A stretch of DNA of 64,000 bases, from NCBI GenBank assembly GCA_965226155.1, contig OZ245331.1:1674001-1738000 (forward strand), in the 5' to 3' direction. The notes under the pieces are model-generated. The model was not told the DNA's origin. It did no database searches and saw only the letters and a program-made list of their open reading frames with translations. Position 1 is the stretch's first letter; each line of letters starts with the position of its first letter. The DNA is from G965226155 sp965226155 (GTDB taxonomy: Bacteria > Pseudomonadota > Gammaproteobacteria > Eutrophobiales > Eutrophobiaceae). A program made the translations under genes and the position numbers. Of the stretch, positions 47,642-57,600 are shown piece by piece.

Positions 47642-48382
47642 GTGCTTGTCCTTAATAACATATCTAAACAATATGACGGATCCACAGTCTTACATCCTTT
47701 CACGTATACCGTCCCCGAGAGTCACATAACCGTCATCATCGGTCCTAGCGGATCTGGCAAATCGACTATTCTTCGGATCATTGCAGGTTTGATTGCAAGC
47801 GATACCGGGAATATTGAATTTAATAATACGATAATTACTGCAGAGAATATTGAAGCAGTACGTAGGCGATTTGGATATGTTATCCAGGAAGGTGGATTAT
47901 TCCCCCATCTGACAGTTGAGCAGAACGTTACTCTCATGGCTCGCTATCTAGGTTGGGATCTGGACAAGATGGATACTCGGACTTTTGAGCTTGCCCAGCT
48001 TGTTAATTTTCAAGATGAACTGTTTGCCAGATATCCCACCGAGCTTTCCGGGGGTCAGCGTCAACGCGTTAGTATTATGAGGTCGTTGATGTTGGATCCC
48101 GAAGTGTTGTTACTGGATGAACCACTGGGCGCATTGGATCCCATGATGCGGTTTGATCTTCAATCGGAATTGAAGGAGATATTTCAAAAGCTGAAGAAAA
48201 CGGTCATTTTTGTTACACATGATTTAGCGGAAGCGGCATTTTTTGCCGATACCATCGTGTTAATGAAAGAAGGAAAAATTGCTCAGAAGGGTTCACTGGA
48301 ACAAATGATTAATTCACCCGATGATGAATTTGTTTCTAGGTTTATAAGAGCTCAACGATCACATCTGGAAAATTCAGGATAA
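47642..48382 (+). CDS. ABC transporter ATPase, osmoprotectant (OpuCA/proV-like) type
   Basis: A 246-residue ATPase: Walker A IGPSGSGKST, Q-loop, signature LSGGQRQRVS, Walker B LLLDEPLGALDP, and switch VTHDLAEAAFFAD. GTG 47642 (VLVLNNISKQYDG) was chosen as the point where ABC homology begins; the frame is open 63 bases further upstream. It lacks the C-terminal CBS domains of ProV/OpuCA. The next gene encodes the fused binding protein and permease, so the two form a complete importer. Confidence 0.88.
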   Translation: MLVLNNISKQYDGSTVLHPFTYTVPESHITVIIGPSGSGKSTILRIIAGLIASDTGNIEFNNTIITAENIEAVRRRFGYVIQEGGLFPHLTVEQNVTLMARYLGWDLDKMDTRTFELAQLVNFQDELFARYPTELSGGQRQRVSIMRSLMLDPEVLLLDEPLGALDPMMRFDLQSELKEIFQKLKKTVIFVTHDLAEAAFFADTIVLMKEGKIAQKGSLEQMINSPDDEFVSRFIRAQRSHLENSG

Positions 48383-48387
48383 TTTTT

Positions 48388-49890
48388 GTGATAAAAAATA
48401 TTCTAGTCTCGTCTTGTTTTCTTTTAGCTTTTGCATTAATTGTAAATTCAATATCTACCCATGCTATTACGATCGGATCAAAAAAATTCACGGAAAATGT
48501 GATCCTTGCCGAAATAGCACGACAATTAATTGAGTATGAAGGATATGTAATCCATCATAAAAAAGACCTGGGGGGTACACGGATATTATGGGAAGCGCTA
48601 TTGAATTCGGATATAGATATTTATCCAGATTACTCCGGCACATTAATTAATGAAATCTTGTCGAAATCCGAAATTAATAATTTGGAGGAATTGCGCTACG
48701 AACTTCTGAATTATGGCATTGGTATCACAGAACCGCTTGGCTTTGACAACACCTACGTTCTGGGAATGAAACAGGATAAGTCGACTAGATTTAATATTAA
48801 TAGTATCTCCGATCTCAAACGATATCCAGATTTGAAACTGGGTTTCAGTAACGAGTTTATGAATAGAAAGGATGGTTGGCCTGGATTAAAACAACACTAT
48901 GAGTTACCGCAGCAAGATGTGAAGGGTTTGGACCATGATATTGCCTACCGTGGCATAGAAAGTGACGGATTGGATGTCATCGATATGTATTCAACGGATG
49001 CTGAAATTCAGTATTACAGTTTGCGTACACTCCGTGATGATCGCGGATACTTTCCTGCTTACCGTGCTGTTTACCTGTATCGACTCGAATTGAACGAGAC
49101 ACATCCAAAAATCATCCAAGCATTGAAAAAACTGGAAGATCGTTTTGATGAAGCAGTAATGATAGGATTGAATGCACAGGTTAAAATTGAACAGAAAAGT
49201 GAATCAACAGTCGCTGCCAGATTTATCCAGGATCAATTTAATACCCGTGTAGAAATTAGTGAGGACTCATTATCTGAACGAGTCTGGCATAACACGCTGG
49301 ATCATTTACTACTGGTCGTCATTTCTCTGTCCGCAGCCATACTATTAGCCATCCCACTTGGGATTGCCGCTGCTCGTTTTGTTCGGACCGGCCAATTGAT
49401 TCTGGCTTTGGCCGGTATGGTGCAGACCATACCAGCGCTGGCGCTGCTGGTGTTTATGATTCCGTTATTTGGCATTGGTGCGAGACCAGCAATAATAGCG
49501 CTCTTTCTATACAGTCTATTGCCGATAATCAGGAACACATACACTGGCTTGCATAGTATTCCAGTCCAGATCCTAGAGTCGGCGGTAGCGACAGGACTTC
49601 CATCTGCGGCACGACTAAGATTAATTGAGTTACCATTAGCACTTCGTTCCATTCTTGCCGGAATCAAGACTTCTGCCGTAATCAATATCGGAACAGCAAC
49701 CTTGGGCGCATTAATAGGGGCAGGGGGATACGGACAACCGATACTAACCGGAATTCGGCTGGATAATACTGCATTGATCTTGGAAGGGGCTGTCCCAGCC
49801 GCTGTACTTGCACTATTGGTTCAAGGTATTTTTGAATTACTAGAGCAGGCTGCAATACCCAGAGGTTTGCGCTATCGGAAGATCGATTGA
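48388..49890 (+). CDS. fused substrate-binding protein and permease of osmoprotectant ABC importer
   Basis: A 500-residue fusion. Residues 1-26 are a membrane or signal segment, about 27-280 an OpuAC-type quaternary-amine binding domain (ITIGSKKFTENVILAEI, YPDYSGTLINEIL), and about 300-495 a permease with the EAA-like cytoplasmic loop (SAVATGLPSAARLRLIELPL). Fusion of both parts is known in glycine betaine/choline systems. It starts with GTG five bases after the ATPase gene. Likely substrate is betaine, carnitine or choline, not decidable here. Confidence 0.88.
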   Translation: MIKNILVSSCFLLAFALIVNSISTHAITIGSKKFTENVILAEIARQLIEYEGYVIHHKKDLGGTRILWEALLNSDIDIYPDYSGTLINEILSKSEINNLEELRYELLNYGIGITEPLGFDNTYVLGMKQDKSTRFNINSISDLKRYPDLKLGFSNEFMNRKDGWPGLKQHYELPQQDVKGLDHDIAYRGIESDGLDVIDMYSTDAEIQYYSLRTLRDDRGYFPAYRAVYLYRLELNETHPKIIQALKKLEDRFDEAVMIGLNAQVKIEQKSESTVAARFIQDQFNTRVEISEDSLSERVWHNTLDHLLLVVISLSAAILLAIPLGIAAARFVRTGQLILALAGMVQTIPALALLVFMIPLFGIGARPAIIALFLYSLLPIIRNTYTGLHSIPVQILESAVATGLPSAARLRLIELPLALRSILAGIKTSAVINIGTATLGALIGAGGYGQPILTGIRLDNTALILEGAVPAAVLALLVQGIFELLEQAAIPRGLRYRKID

Positions 49891-49892
49891 GG

Positions 49893-51122
49893 TCAGATTA
49901 GAGAACTGCTAATTACGATCTCGTTTAGCAATGTTTTGTGAACGGGGCATTTCCCACCAATCTCAACTAATATTTGCTTTTCTTGATCAGTCAGCTTACC
50001 TTCAAGCTTGATTCGCTTCTCTATTTTATCGACATAACCTTCGGTCGATTCACAACTATCGCAATCCTCAGCGTGAATACGACTGTGTGATAGCCTCACC
50101 TCAATATTTTCCAAGTTCAGGCCTTTTTTATTGGCATACATTCGGATTGTCATGGAAGTGCAAGTGCCTAATGAGGATAGTAAAAATTCGTATGGATTCG
50201 GCCCCAGGTCAGCTCCGCCAAATGACATAGGTTCATCAGCTATCAGTTGATGTTTTTCGGTATAAATTTTTCTGGTAAATTTTTTATCTTGCTCTGTAAT
50301 GACAACTTCACCTTGAGAGACGGTTGGGGCAGTCCCAGATGATTTCTCACTAATTGCCTGTTCTAGCTTGAGGTATCGACCTACCCAGTTAGCTATGACC
50401 TTTGATACATATTCGGAATCATTTTTATTGGAAAGCAAGTGATCAGCTTTGTCCAAGGAGACAAAACTCTTAGGATGTTTGGCAGATGAATAAATTTTTG
50501 CTGCTTCATCTATGGACACCGTTTCATCGATGGGTGAATGAAAGATCAGTAATGCTTTTCCTAGTTTTGCTATATGGTCAGCTGAATTGTGCTTAGTTAT
50601 GTCCATTAAAAATTGCTTCTTGATGGTAAATTGTCTCCCTGCTAGGTTCACAACAGCCTCGTCTTTCTCCAGTATGGTATCCCTAGCAGAATCAAATAGA
50701 TGTTCTACATGGGCAGCAGTGGCGGGGGCACTAATCGTTACTATCGCTTTTACGGACGAAACGAAATGCGCAGCTGCAAGCACTGCAGCACCGCCTAGAC
50801 TGTGGCCAATTAACATTGTTGGCGAAGAATAATGTTCCTCAAGGTAATTTGAAGCTTGGATTAAATCCTGAAGGTTGGATGAAAAATTGGAATTAGCAAA
50901 GTCGCCATCACTATTACCCAGGCCGGTAAAATCAAACCGTAGAATGGCTATGCCTTGCTCTGCTAGCCCTCGTGTTATTCTTGAAGCTGTAGCGATATCT
51001 TTAGAACAGGTGAAGCAGTGTGCAAATATTGCAAATTGCTTGGGTTCAGTTTCAGGCATCTCCAGTAAACCGGCGAGGAGTTCTCCCCGCTGATTAGGAA
51101 AAGAAAGTTTGATCCGAGGCAT
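49893..51122 (-). CDS. bifunctional alpha/beta hydrolase and OsmC-like protein
   Basis: A 409-residue fusion. The N-terminal ~250 residues are an alpha/beta hydrolase with nucleophile elbow GHSLGGAA at about residue 108 and a late His in KADHLLS. The C-terminal ~140 residues are an OsmC/Ohr domain with Cys in LGTCTSMTI and GGKCPVHKTL, the thiol pair that reduces organic hydroperoxides. This arrangement is found in many bacteria and is thought to link ester or acyl processing with peroxide defence. Intact, convergent with the transporter genes. Confidence 0.9.
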   Translation of the reverse strand: MPRIKLSFPNQRGELLAGLLEMPETEPKQFAIFAHCFTCSKDIATASRITRGLAEQGIAILRFDFTGLGNSDGDFANSNFSSNLQDLIQASNYLEEHYSSPTMLIGHSLGGAAVLAAAHFVSSVKAIVTISAPATAAHVEHLFDSARDTILEKDEAVVNLAGRQFTIKKQFLMDITKHNSADHIAKLGKALLIFHSPIDETVSIDEAAKIYSSAKHPKSFVSLDKADHLLSNKNDSEYVSKVIANWVGRYLKLEQAISEKSSGTAPTVSQGEVVITEQDKKFTRKIYTEKHQLIADEPMSFGGADLGPNPYEFLLSSLGTCTSMTIRMYANKKGLNLENIEVRLSHSRIHAEDCDSCESTEGYVDKIEKRIKLEGKLTDQEKQILVEIGGKCPVHKTLLNEIVISSSLI

Positions 51123-51220
51123 ATCCTTACCTAAGTAATGATTTACATTAATGGATAAATAATGACGTTACAAAAGACCGCCCATTACAATACGCTGAAG
51201 TTACACCACGAACTGTTAGT

Positions 51221-51847
51221 TCAATGGGCTTGTTGATTAACGATCTGCTCCGTTGCGAAACGACGTTGCTCGACGATGCGGAGGAATTCATGGGCAACGC
51301 GAGGGACATACTCAAAATAATGCGTTAATTTAGAATAGTCTGCTTTTAACAGTTCCACGTGATCCACTGCTTTTACAGAAGCAGTTCTGATGCCGCCTTG
51401 AAAGTATCCCATTTCCCCAATGGGTTCTGGTGGCTCGACATCGGCGATATGGAGATGGTCGCCGTCGAGTGTAGTCCGGTAAACTTCAACCTTGCCTTTG
51501 GCAATGATATATAGAACAGGGTCAGGTTCGTCTTGGATGATGAATTGTTGGCCTGGGTCCAAAGACACCTCTATGAAGCGGTTGCTCATCGCAGATAATT
51601 CGCTATCAGATAACATATTGAATACTGGACACATTCTAAGCCGGTCGGTCCGCTGCTTGCGGACGGTAACTTCCAGCTCATCTGCAGAGATGCTACCGGA
51701 TTCCAGCAGGACTTGGCCGATTCGTTTTGGCTTTGTGCCCTTTTTCAGCATCTGGCCCTGCATTTTCACGGTGTTTTGCAGCACAGCGGGAGTGCAGACC
51801 AGGTATCCACCTAGCATCTTCGGTTGTTGTTGAATCAGACCCGGCAT
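51221..51847 (-). CDS. cyclic-nucleotide-binding domain protein
   Basis: A 208-residue protein. The N-terminal GQVLLESGSISADELEV resembles the small MshEN-type domain that binds c-di-GMP in secretion ATPases. Residues about 78-190 form a CRP-like cyclic-nucleotide-binding barrel (VSLDPGQQFIIQDEPDPVLYI, with EPIGEMGYFQGGIRTASV as phosphate-binding cassette). No DNA-binding domain follows, so it is not a CRP-type regulator. It lies beside the FimX-like gene, which suggests shared second-messenger signalling. Confidence 0.8.
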   Translation of the reverse strand: MPGLIQQQPKMLGGYLVCTPAVLQNTVKMQGQMLKKGTKPKRIGQVLLESGSISADELEVTVRKQRTDRLRMCPVFNMLSDSELSAMSNRFIEVSLDPGQQFIIQDEPDPVLYIIAKGKVEVYRTTLDGDHLHIADVEPPEPIGEMGYFQGGIRTASVKAVDHVELLKADYSKLTHYFEYVPRVAHEFLRIVEQRRFATEQIVNQQAH

Positions 51848-51918
51848 GTCAATTCACATTATAGTCTAAATTAAGCAGTTTAGTATAATGAAAGATAGTT
51901 TTAGTTTATTTCAAATGA

Positions 51919-54144
51919 CTAGATATTGGTTCCATCATCCAATTGCGGTGTGGGTTCACCGATAAAGTACCCCATCGCGTACTCGGTACCGCTGCTAATT
52001 ATTTCAGTTAAAATGGTGGCATCTTCAACATTATCTGCAATAAAGCTCACCCCATTTGATTTGATAATATCGAGTTGTGTGCCACTATTTTCTTCATCGG
52101 CACTTCCCGACATTGACTGTAATTCACCGATATTCTCACGGCTACATTTAATGAAATCAAATGGCGCTTTACTTGAATTCCCTACAATCTCATCTGGGCT
52201 ACTAATAGAGCCTAGCACAAATTTAAAATGTTAAGTTTTCTTCAGAAAAGTTAACAGTGCGCTGGTTTGTTTCTCCAGAGCTAGCAAGTCTTTTAGGGCA
52301 ATTTCAATCGCGATATTTTTACCTGGCTTGCGCGTATCTAAACCGGTCATCATTTTCCTCAACCAGTTGAAAAATGTGGCGTCGGCCAGAGAGGCATCGC
52401 TGATTTTAATGATAAAGGGATACATATCCTTTTGGTCATTGACTAGTCGACCGATAATCTCACGCAGTATCCAGCGATCGACAAATTTCTGGAATTCCGG
52501 AAATGTGATTTGTGACTGGGTATCATCCGCATCTTTGACTGAGCCATCAGTGCCGACGTGCTGCAGAGTGACGTTATGAATTTCATCTTCTGATTCCTGC
52601 TCTTCATTCATAAGAGAAATGATGGGTTGGAATAGCTGAACGATACGCTTTTCATCAAATGCCTTTTTTAGCTTAAGGGCGACACCGTCAAGTTTTGACT
52701 CATCCAATTCTTCTTCTTTTTTCGGTTCTGGTTTGGGTGTTGATTTTGGCGTCGTTTTGGCAACAGGTGTGGGTTTCTTTTCTGGTGCCTTGTCCACTTT
52801 TGGTGGTGGAACGGGTGCTGTTGGTGCAGGTGCAGCAGGCTTAGTCTGTACGGGTGCGACCGGTGCAGGTGCAGCAGCAGGCTTCTCTTGATCAGGTGAT
52901 GGGGCAGGTGGCGTCTCTGGCGCTATTTCTAGTTCTACTGCCTTATCAGGTTCTATGACCGGCTGGGCATCATCCACTGTGGGTTGTTCGATTTCGAGAC
53001 TGACAACAGGCTCACTTCCAACTTTTAGTTCAGCTGGCGGCTGTATGTCGAGTTTAGGTTCTGGCTCTGGCTCAGATGTGGCAGGTGCCTCCGGTTGTGG
53101 AGTTTATTGCAGATGCAGTTCTGTTATTTCATGTTCATTACTTGTATCGGTATCGTCCTTTGGTTCAACGATATCAGCCACAGGTTCAGATGTTGGAGTT
53201 TGTACAATTGTCGGTATCTGATCAGCATCTGAGTTAACATGATAGGAATTCCCTTCTGATTGTGTGGCAATTTCACACGCTGATCTCGCATATTGCATAA
53301 TGGTATCGACATTACTGCCTTCTTCAGGAAGATGCACAACACCGATACTGACTGTGAAACGGAATTTCTTCTCTTCATATTTATACGGTCGTTTACTCAA
53401 ATGTTTGATGAGACCGCCGATGTTGAATTCCAGTGTCTTAGTTGATACAGGTGAATCTATCAATAATGCAATTTGATTATTGCTAAGCTTGGTTATATTC
53501 GGATCACATTCACCGTTTTTGAAAACTTCAAAACTATGTTTTGCGATGTGGCGGATAATGTTATCAAGCATAATCGGCCCTGCAAGATCTTCGATTACCG
53601 TATAATTATCTAACTGAATAAAGAGCAGAACACGTTCCCTGTATTCAGGATCGCCTTTTTTATATTCCAGCTGTTGGTAGAATAGCGCTTTGTTAAATGC
53701 ATCTCCCTGTTGGGTAGTTTCCAGTCGCCGTTGATTTTCAGCCTTATGGTCTTCAAAGGCGTTGAGTATGGCTGTTCTTAATACCTCCTTATCGAGATTT
53801 GCTTTATTCAAGTAATCAGATACACCAGCCTTCAGTGCACGAACAGCCACCTCCTCGTTACCCGCACCGGTCAGCATGATGGTCGCAGGGAAATTCGGGT
53901 TTTTACGGTTGGCACGGAGAATATCAAGCCCAGTTACGCCATGAATGCACAAATAGTAATCGAGGATCAAAACGTCATATTGTGACCAATCAAAATCATC
54001 ATACGGCGCGCCCTTAGCTAGCGGATCGTATTCATGCAGGGTAACTCCACTGAACATTTTCTTCAGATAGGTAAGGAGCAGCAAGCGCATATCCTCATCA
54101 TCATTAAAAATCAGTATATTTTTTAGAATGTTATCATCAGCCAT
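51919..54144 (-). pseudogene. FimX-like REC-GGDEF-EAL protein with two in-frame TAA codons
   Basis: From ATG 54144 the frame encodes a receiver domain (phosphoacceptor Asp in VLILDYYL) and a degenerate GGDEF domain (KLSNNQIALLID in place of GGDEF), then TAA 53104-53106. The same frame continues with a Pro/Ala/Lys linker and a degenerate EAL domain starting RIVQLFQPIISL, then TAA 52231-52233, then HFKFVLGSISSPDEI and the end of the EAL domain at 51919. No frameshift is needed over 742 codons. The layout matches FimX-type c-di-GMP receptors controlling type IV pili. It is either newly inactivated or read through. Confidence 0.75.
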
Positions 54145-54450
54145 TCTGGTAAAGTCCTAATAGTTATTCAGCCTATTGTGGGTTATTGTTCAATTATTAT
54201 GGTAAAACGATTAAGTTACAAAATTCTACAGGATTTGCAGCTAATTCCGATAATTACTTGTCTGTATTCTAGCTAGATGAAATCCTAAATTGCACCACTG
54301 TATTTAATTGTTTACCCTTCGCGCCTTTATATGGATGATTAGTTAATATTTAGTTACAACCGCCTAGTTTGGTGGGGGAAAACTATTTGGTCGGTATGAG
54401 TTTGATTAAATTCATATCACTAAGAATTAGTGAGTTTAATTACATTATTA
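54145..54450. other. intergenic region before tRNA-Ser
   Basis: 306 AT-rich bases with no coding frame. It should contain the promoter of the FimX-like gene (minus strand) and that of tRNA-Ser. I see no clear terminator. Confidence 0.4.
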
Positions 54451-54541
54451 AGGAGAGATGGCCGAGCGGCTGAAGGCGCACGCCTGGAAAGTGTGTATAC
54501 GTTAACCCGTATCGAGGGTTCGAATCCCTCTCTCTCCGCCA
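54451..54541 (+). tRNA. tRNA-Ser (anticodon GGA)
   Basis: A 91-nt class II tRNA: acceptor GGAGAGA with TCTCTCC, D arm GCCGAGCGGCTGAAGGC, anticodon loop CTGGAAA with anticodon GGA, a long variable arm (TATACGTTAACCCGTATCG), T arm AGGGTTCGAATCCCT, and encoded GCCA end. It marks the left edge of the mobile defence region. Confidence 0.95.
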
Positions 54542-54714
54542 TACAGTCTGGTCTCTGTTTAGAGATGCCATCATGACCTCAGATAGTTTAAAAGTCCGGG
54601 GAATTGCGTGATGTTTTAGAATTGCTTGTATCACTAAGCGATCCCCCTGATCAATATAATCAGAGAATGATGCTGGATTCTCTTTTAGGCTTTTTGCAGG
54701 TTCGCTTACTGGGT

Positions 54715-56430
54715 TTAATAGGGTGTGAAGCCTAAGACTTTTCTTTGTCGGTCCCACTCCATCGGGAAGCCTTTCCTTAAGCGAGCGAGTGTGCAATCAA
54801 TGGGGATGTTACCTATTATGATAGCTTCTATAATATCAGGCGCAAGAAAAGCCAATTTCAGGATACGAGCAACATAGCGTTGCGCTGTCCCTTCACGCTT
54901 TGCGATGTCAGCCGTTGACGCAATTGCTCCCGAGACTAATCCTTCATGCCATTGCAGGGCTTTCACTAGGGCATCTTGCATTGCTTTTACAGAAATCGCA
55001 TGTGGGCCTTGATCTATATCATTATTCACAACAAACCGTGTCTCAATCCCGCACCGCTTCAGTTTGGCAGGAATCGTTATAACGTGAATATCAACTTCCT
55101 TGTCAGGTATTTCCTCAGTGAGTGTTGCATTGCTTAGACAAGCCAGCATTCCGTCTGTTGATATATGAAGATCGACACCTTGACTGCTGACGATTATTTT
55201 TTGGAAGATGGTTTTCAAATAGATTATCTGTTGATGCGGTGTGAAGGTATCCCACTCGATCAATAAGGACTGGGCACGATCAAGTAGTGATGCTTGTTTA
55301 TTTGCTGAGAGTGCTTTCTTGTTAAGAAGTTTCAATAACTGCTTGGCGTTCTTCCAGAGTGACAAGAGTTGTTGCACCACTAGAGTCTCAATCACCTTCG
55401 CAGGTAGGCGTAGTATTGAACCTGCATCTTTCTCTCGTTCCTGCAGGACCGTCTGGTTCACATAATACCGGTAGCGCCGGTTCTGCTTCCGGGTATGGGA
55501 GGGACTCAGTGGATGACCGTATTCATCAAACAGGAGCCCTGCCAGGAGACTGGGGTCCTTGACTGACTTCCGGGCGTGATGCTTGTGTCTGTTCTCATTC
55601 AGGTGGGCCTGTACTTTATCCCAGAGTGCCATCTCAAGGAGTGCGGCATGTTGTCCTTTATACCTTTTGCCTTGATGGGTGACCTTGCCGATATAAAGCG
55701 GACTCTTGAGTAAGGTATATAAAGCGCCTCGAGAGAACGGTCTGCCACCTGCATGCACTCCTTCAACTGCACGGACCTTGCTGATATAGCCTTCGGTATC
55801 CAGTTCTTCTTTTAATTGCCTGACGCAGCCCAAGGCAAGGTAGCGTGTATAGATATGCCGTACCGTCTTTGCCTCTGACTCATTGACTACCAGAGTTTTA
55901 TCAATGACGTCATACCCCAGTGGTACCACACCGCCCATCCACATGCCTTTTCGTTTGGAGGCTGTAATCTTGTCCCGTATGCGCTCGCCTGTGACCTCCC
56001 GCTCGAACTGGGCAAACGACAGCAGCACATTCAACGTCAATCGACCCATGGAGCTCGACGTATTGAATTGCTGAGTGACTGAGACAAAGGAGACTTGGTG
56101 CTCATCAAAGAGTTCAATCAGACGGACAAAGTCTGCAAGCGAGCGGGAAAGCCTGTCCACCTTGTATACGACAATTACATCTACATCTCCGGCCTTGATA
56201 TCCTCCAGCAGTTGTGTCAGTCCAGGGCGTTCTGTATTCCCACCGGAGAACCCACCGTCGTCATAGTGTTTGGGTATGGCTTTCCAGCCTTCATGTTGCT
56301 GGCTCTTGATATAGGCCTCACAGGCCTCTCGTTGTGCATCTAAAGAATTGAATGCTTGTTCCAGTCCTTCCTCGGAGGATTTACGGGTATAGATGGCACA
56401 CTGTCTATGCCTAGAGGACACGATAGTCAT
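54715..56430 (-). CDS. large serine recombinase
   Basis: A 571-residue site-specific recombinase. The catalytic resolvase domain starts CAIYTRKSSEEGLEQAFNSL with the active Ser in RKSSEE, followed by VYKVDRLSRSLADFVRL and FEREVTGERIRDKI. The recombinase domain (GYISKVRAVEGVHAGGRPFS, then LKSPLYIGKV) and a long C-terminal part with a helix-turn-helix (GAIASTADIAKREGTAQRYV) follow. ATG 56430 overlaps the upstream DUF2924 gene by the four bases ATGA. It probably integrated or excises the right-hand region. Confidence 0.93.
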   Translation of the reverse strand: MTIVSSRHRQCAIYTRKSSEEGLEQAFNSLDAQREACEAYIKSQQHEGWKAIPKHYDDGGFSGGNTERPGLTQLLEDIKAGDVDVIVVYKVDRLSRSLADFVRLIELFDEHQVSFVSVTQQFNTSSSMGRLTLNVLLSFAQFEREVTGERIRDKITASKRKGMWMGGVVPLGYDVIDKTLVVNESEAKTVRHIYTRYLALGCVRQLKEELDTEGYISKVRAVEGVHAGGRPFSRGALYTLLKSPLYIGKVTHQGKRYKGQHAALLEMALWDKVQAHLNENRHKHHARKSVKDPSLLAGLLFDEYGHPLSPSHTRKQNRRYRYYVNQTVLQEREKDAGSILRLPAKVIETLVVQQLLSLWKNAKQLLKLLNKKALSANKQASLLDRAQSLLIEWDTFTPHQQIIYLKTIFQKIIVSSQGVDLHISTDGMLACLSNATLTEEIPDKEVDIHVITIPAKLKRCGIETRFVVNNDIDQGPHAISVKAMQDALVKALQWHEGLVSGAIASTADIAKREGTAQRYVARILKLAFLAPDIIEAIIIGNIPIDCTLARLRKGFPMEWDRQRKVLGFTPY

Positions 56431-56867
56431 GCAGCCCTCCCTTTTATCATCCGGAAGAACCGGGGCCCTGACCAATGTGAACCGGTGATGTCACCGGCCA
56501 CGCTGCTCAGGCTACGGTAGTGTTGGCCTTGGTATGAATAACCTGCTTCCATGACGGTGACCTCATGGGTCTGCCCCTGCCATTCCCGTATGAGCCGTGT
56601 CCCGGGGGAATAGGCCGGGGCAGGGGATTGTTTAGACTGTCGGGCTTTTTTGAGTAACTGTTGCCGTTTTATCCGGGGATCATCCTTCTTTTGCAATACT
56701 TGTATCATCCAGGCGAGGTGCGCCCTAAGTAAGTTATATTTTAAGGGTTTCGGGGGAGGTGTCCCTTCCAATTGTGAGTACCACGCCTTCAGCGTTGGGA
56801 AGTCTGCCAAAGTCAAGGCTGTCAGGGAGGGCAGGCGGGTGGGTGGTTTGCTATTCATGCCCACCAT
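56427..56867 (-). CDS. DUF2924 family protein, recombinase partner
   Basis: A 146-residue protein of the DUF2924 family: LKAWYSQLEGTPPPKPLKYN and LRAHLAWMIQVLQ at the N-terminal end, and GTRLIREWQGQTHEVTVME, YSYQGQHYRSLSSVAGDITG, SHWSGPRFF at the C-terminal end. Genes of this family regularly precede large serine recombinases in prophages and integrative elements, as here with an ATGA overlap. A role as recombination directionality or accessory factor is plausible but unproven. Confidence 0.88.
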   Translation of the reverse strand: MVGMNSKPPTRLPSLTALTLADFPTLKAWYSQLEGTPPPKPLKYNLLRAHLAWMIQVLQKKDDPRIKRQQLLKKARQSKQSPAPAYSPGTRLIREWQGQTHEVTVMEAGYSYQGQHYRSLSSVAGDITGSHWSGPRFFRMIKGRAA

Positions 56868-57186
56868 TCATCCATGCCGTGACACAGAAAGCCAGTGAAA
56901 GAGGGCGCTTATCAGCTGATTCAGCTGTTTTTCTTGGCCTTGATTCGGGAACAGCAGTCATTGCCACTGGATCCGGGGATGGACTGGGATTTAGGGCAGC
57001 AACCATGAGTTATCTCACCTTTCTTGAGGCGTGCGATCCAGTCGGTCTGCTCGGAATTTGAAGCTGTGTTATGCTCCCAGCATCAGGACCCGACGCCCTT
57101 ACTAAGGTGTAAGTCGTCAGAAGATTTCTATATACGACTCTATAAATACGACACAGTTGTCTCATTTATCTATGCGGAAATAAAAA
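56868..57186. other. intergenic region between divergent gene groups
   Basis: 319 bases between DUF2924 (minus) and the plus-strand cassette. No convincing gene or RNA. TATACGACTCTATAAATACG at about 57132-57151 is AT-rich and may be a promoter for the cassette. No attachment site is recognisable. Confidence 0.4.
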
Positions 57187-57600
57187 ATGGCAGATGCTTT
57201 CATCATTATGCAGATCGGTAATCCAGAATTAGATTCGGTATGTGAACAGGCCATTGTGCCTGCGCTTGGTGCATGTGGCCTTGAAGCGAAACGCGTAGAT
57301 AAACATAACCAAGGCGGATTGTTAAAAAGCGAGATAATAGGATTTATAGAGAGAGCAGAGATTATTGTTGCAGACCTTACAAACGAGCGACCCAATCGTT
57401 ATCTGGAAGTGGGCTATACAATGGGAATCGGTAAATTCCAAAACTTGATATTGACTGCTAGAGAAGATCATCATTACGATAGCCAAAATTACAAAAATGG
57501 AGGACCGAAAATTCACTTTGATCTCAGTGGATACGATATTTTGTACTGGCATCCAGAAAAGCTTGATGAATTCAAACATGAACTGGAAAAAACGTATTGA
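57187..57600 (+). CDS. nucleoside 2-deoxyribosyltransferase/TIR-like protein
   Basis: A 137-residue protein. ADAFIIMQIGNPELDSVCEQ, a basic KRVDKHNQGG, the acidic helix IIGFIERAEIIVADLTNERP and NRYLEVGYTMGIGKF match the nucleoside-deoxyribosyltransferase-like branch of the TIR/STIR fold, in which the NxYLEVG Glu is catalytic. Similar domains occur as NAD- or nucleotide-processing parts of defence systems. Its end overlaps the start of the next gene by 23 bases, a two-gene operon. Intact. Confidence 0.72.
   Translation: MADAFIIMQIGNPELDSVCEQAIVPALGACGLEAKRVDKHNQGGLLKSEIIGFIERAEIIVADLTNERPNRYLEVGYTMGIGKFQNLILTAREDHHYDSQNYKNGGPKIHFDLSGYDILYWHPEKLDEFKHELEKTY

Noticed and set aside
54440..54796. 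A 118-residue minus-strand protein over tRNA-Ser
   Set aside because: It is the familiar false frame read across the tRNA (RRERDSNPRYGLTYTH), not a gene.
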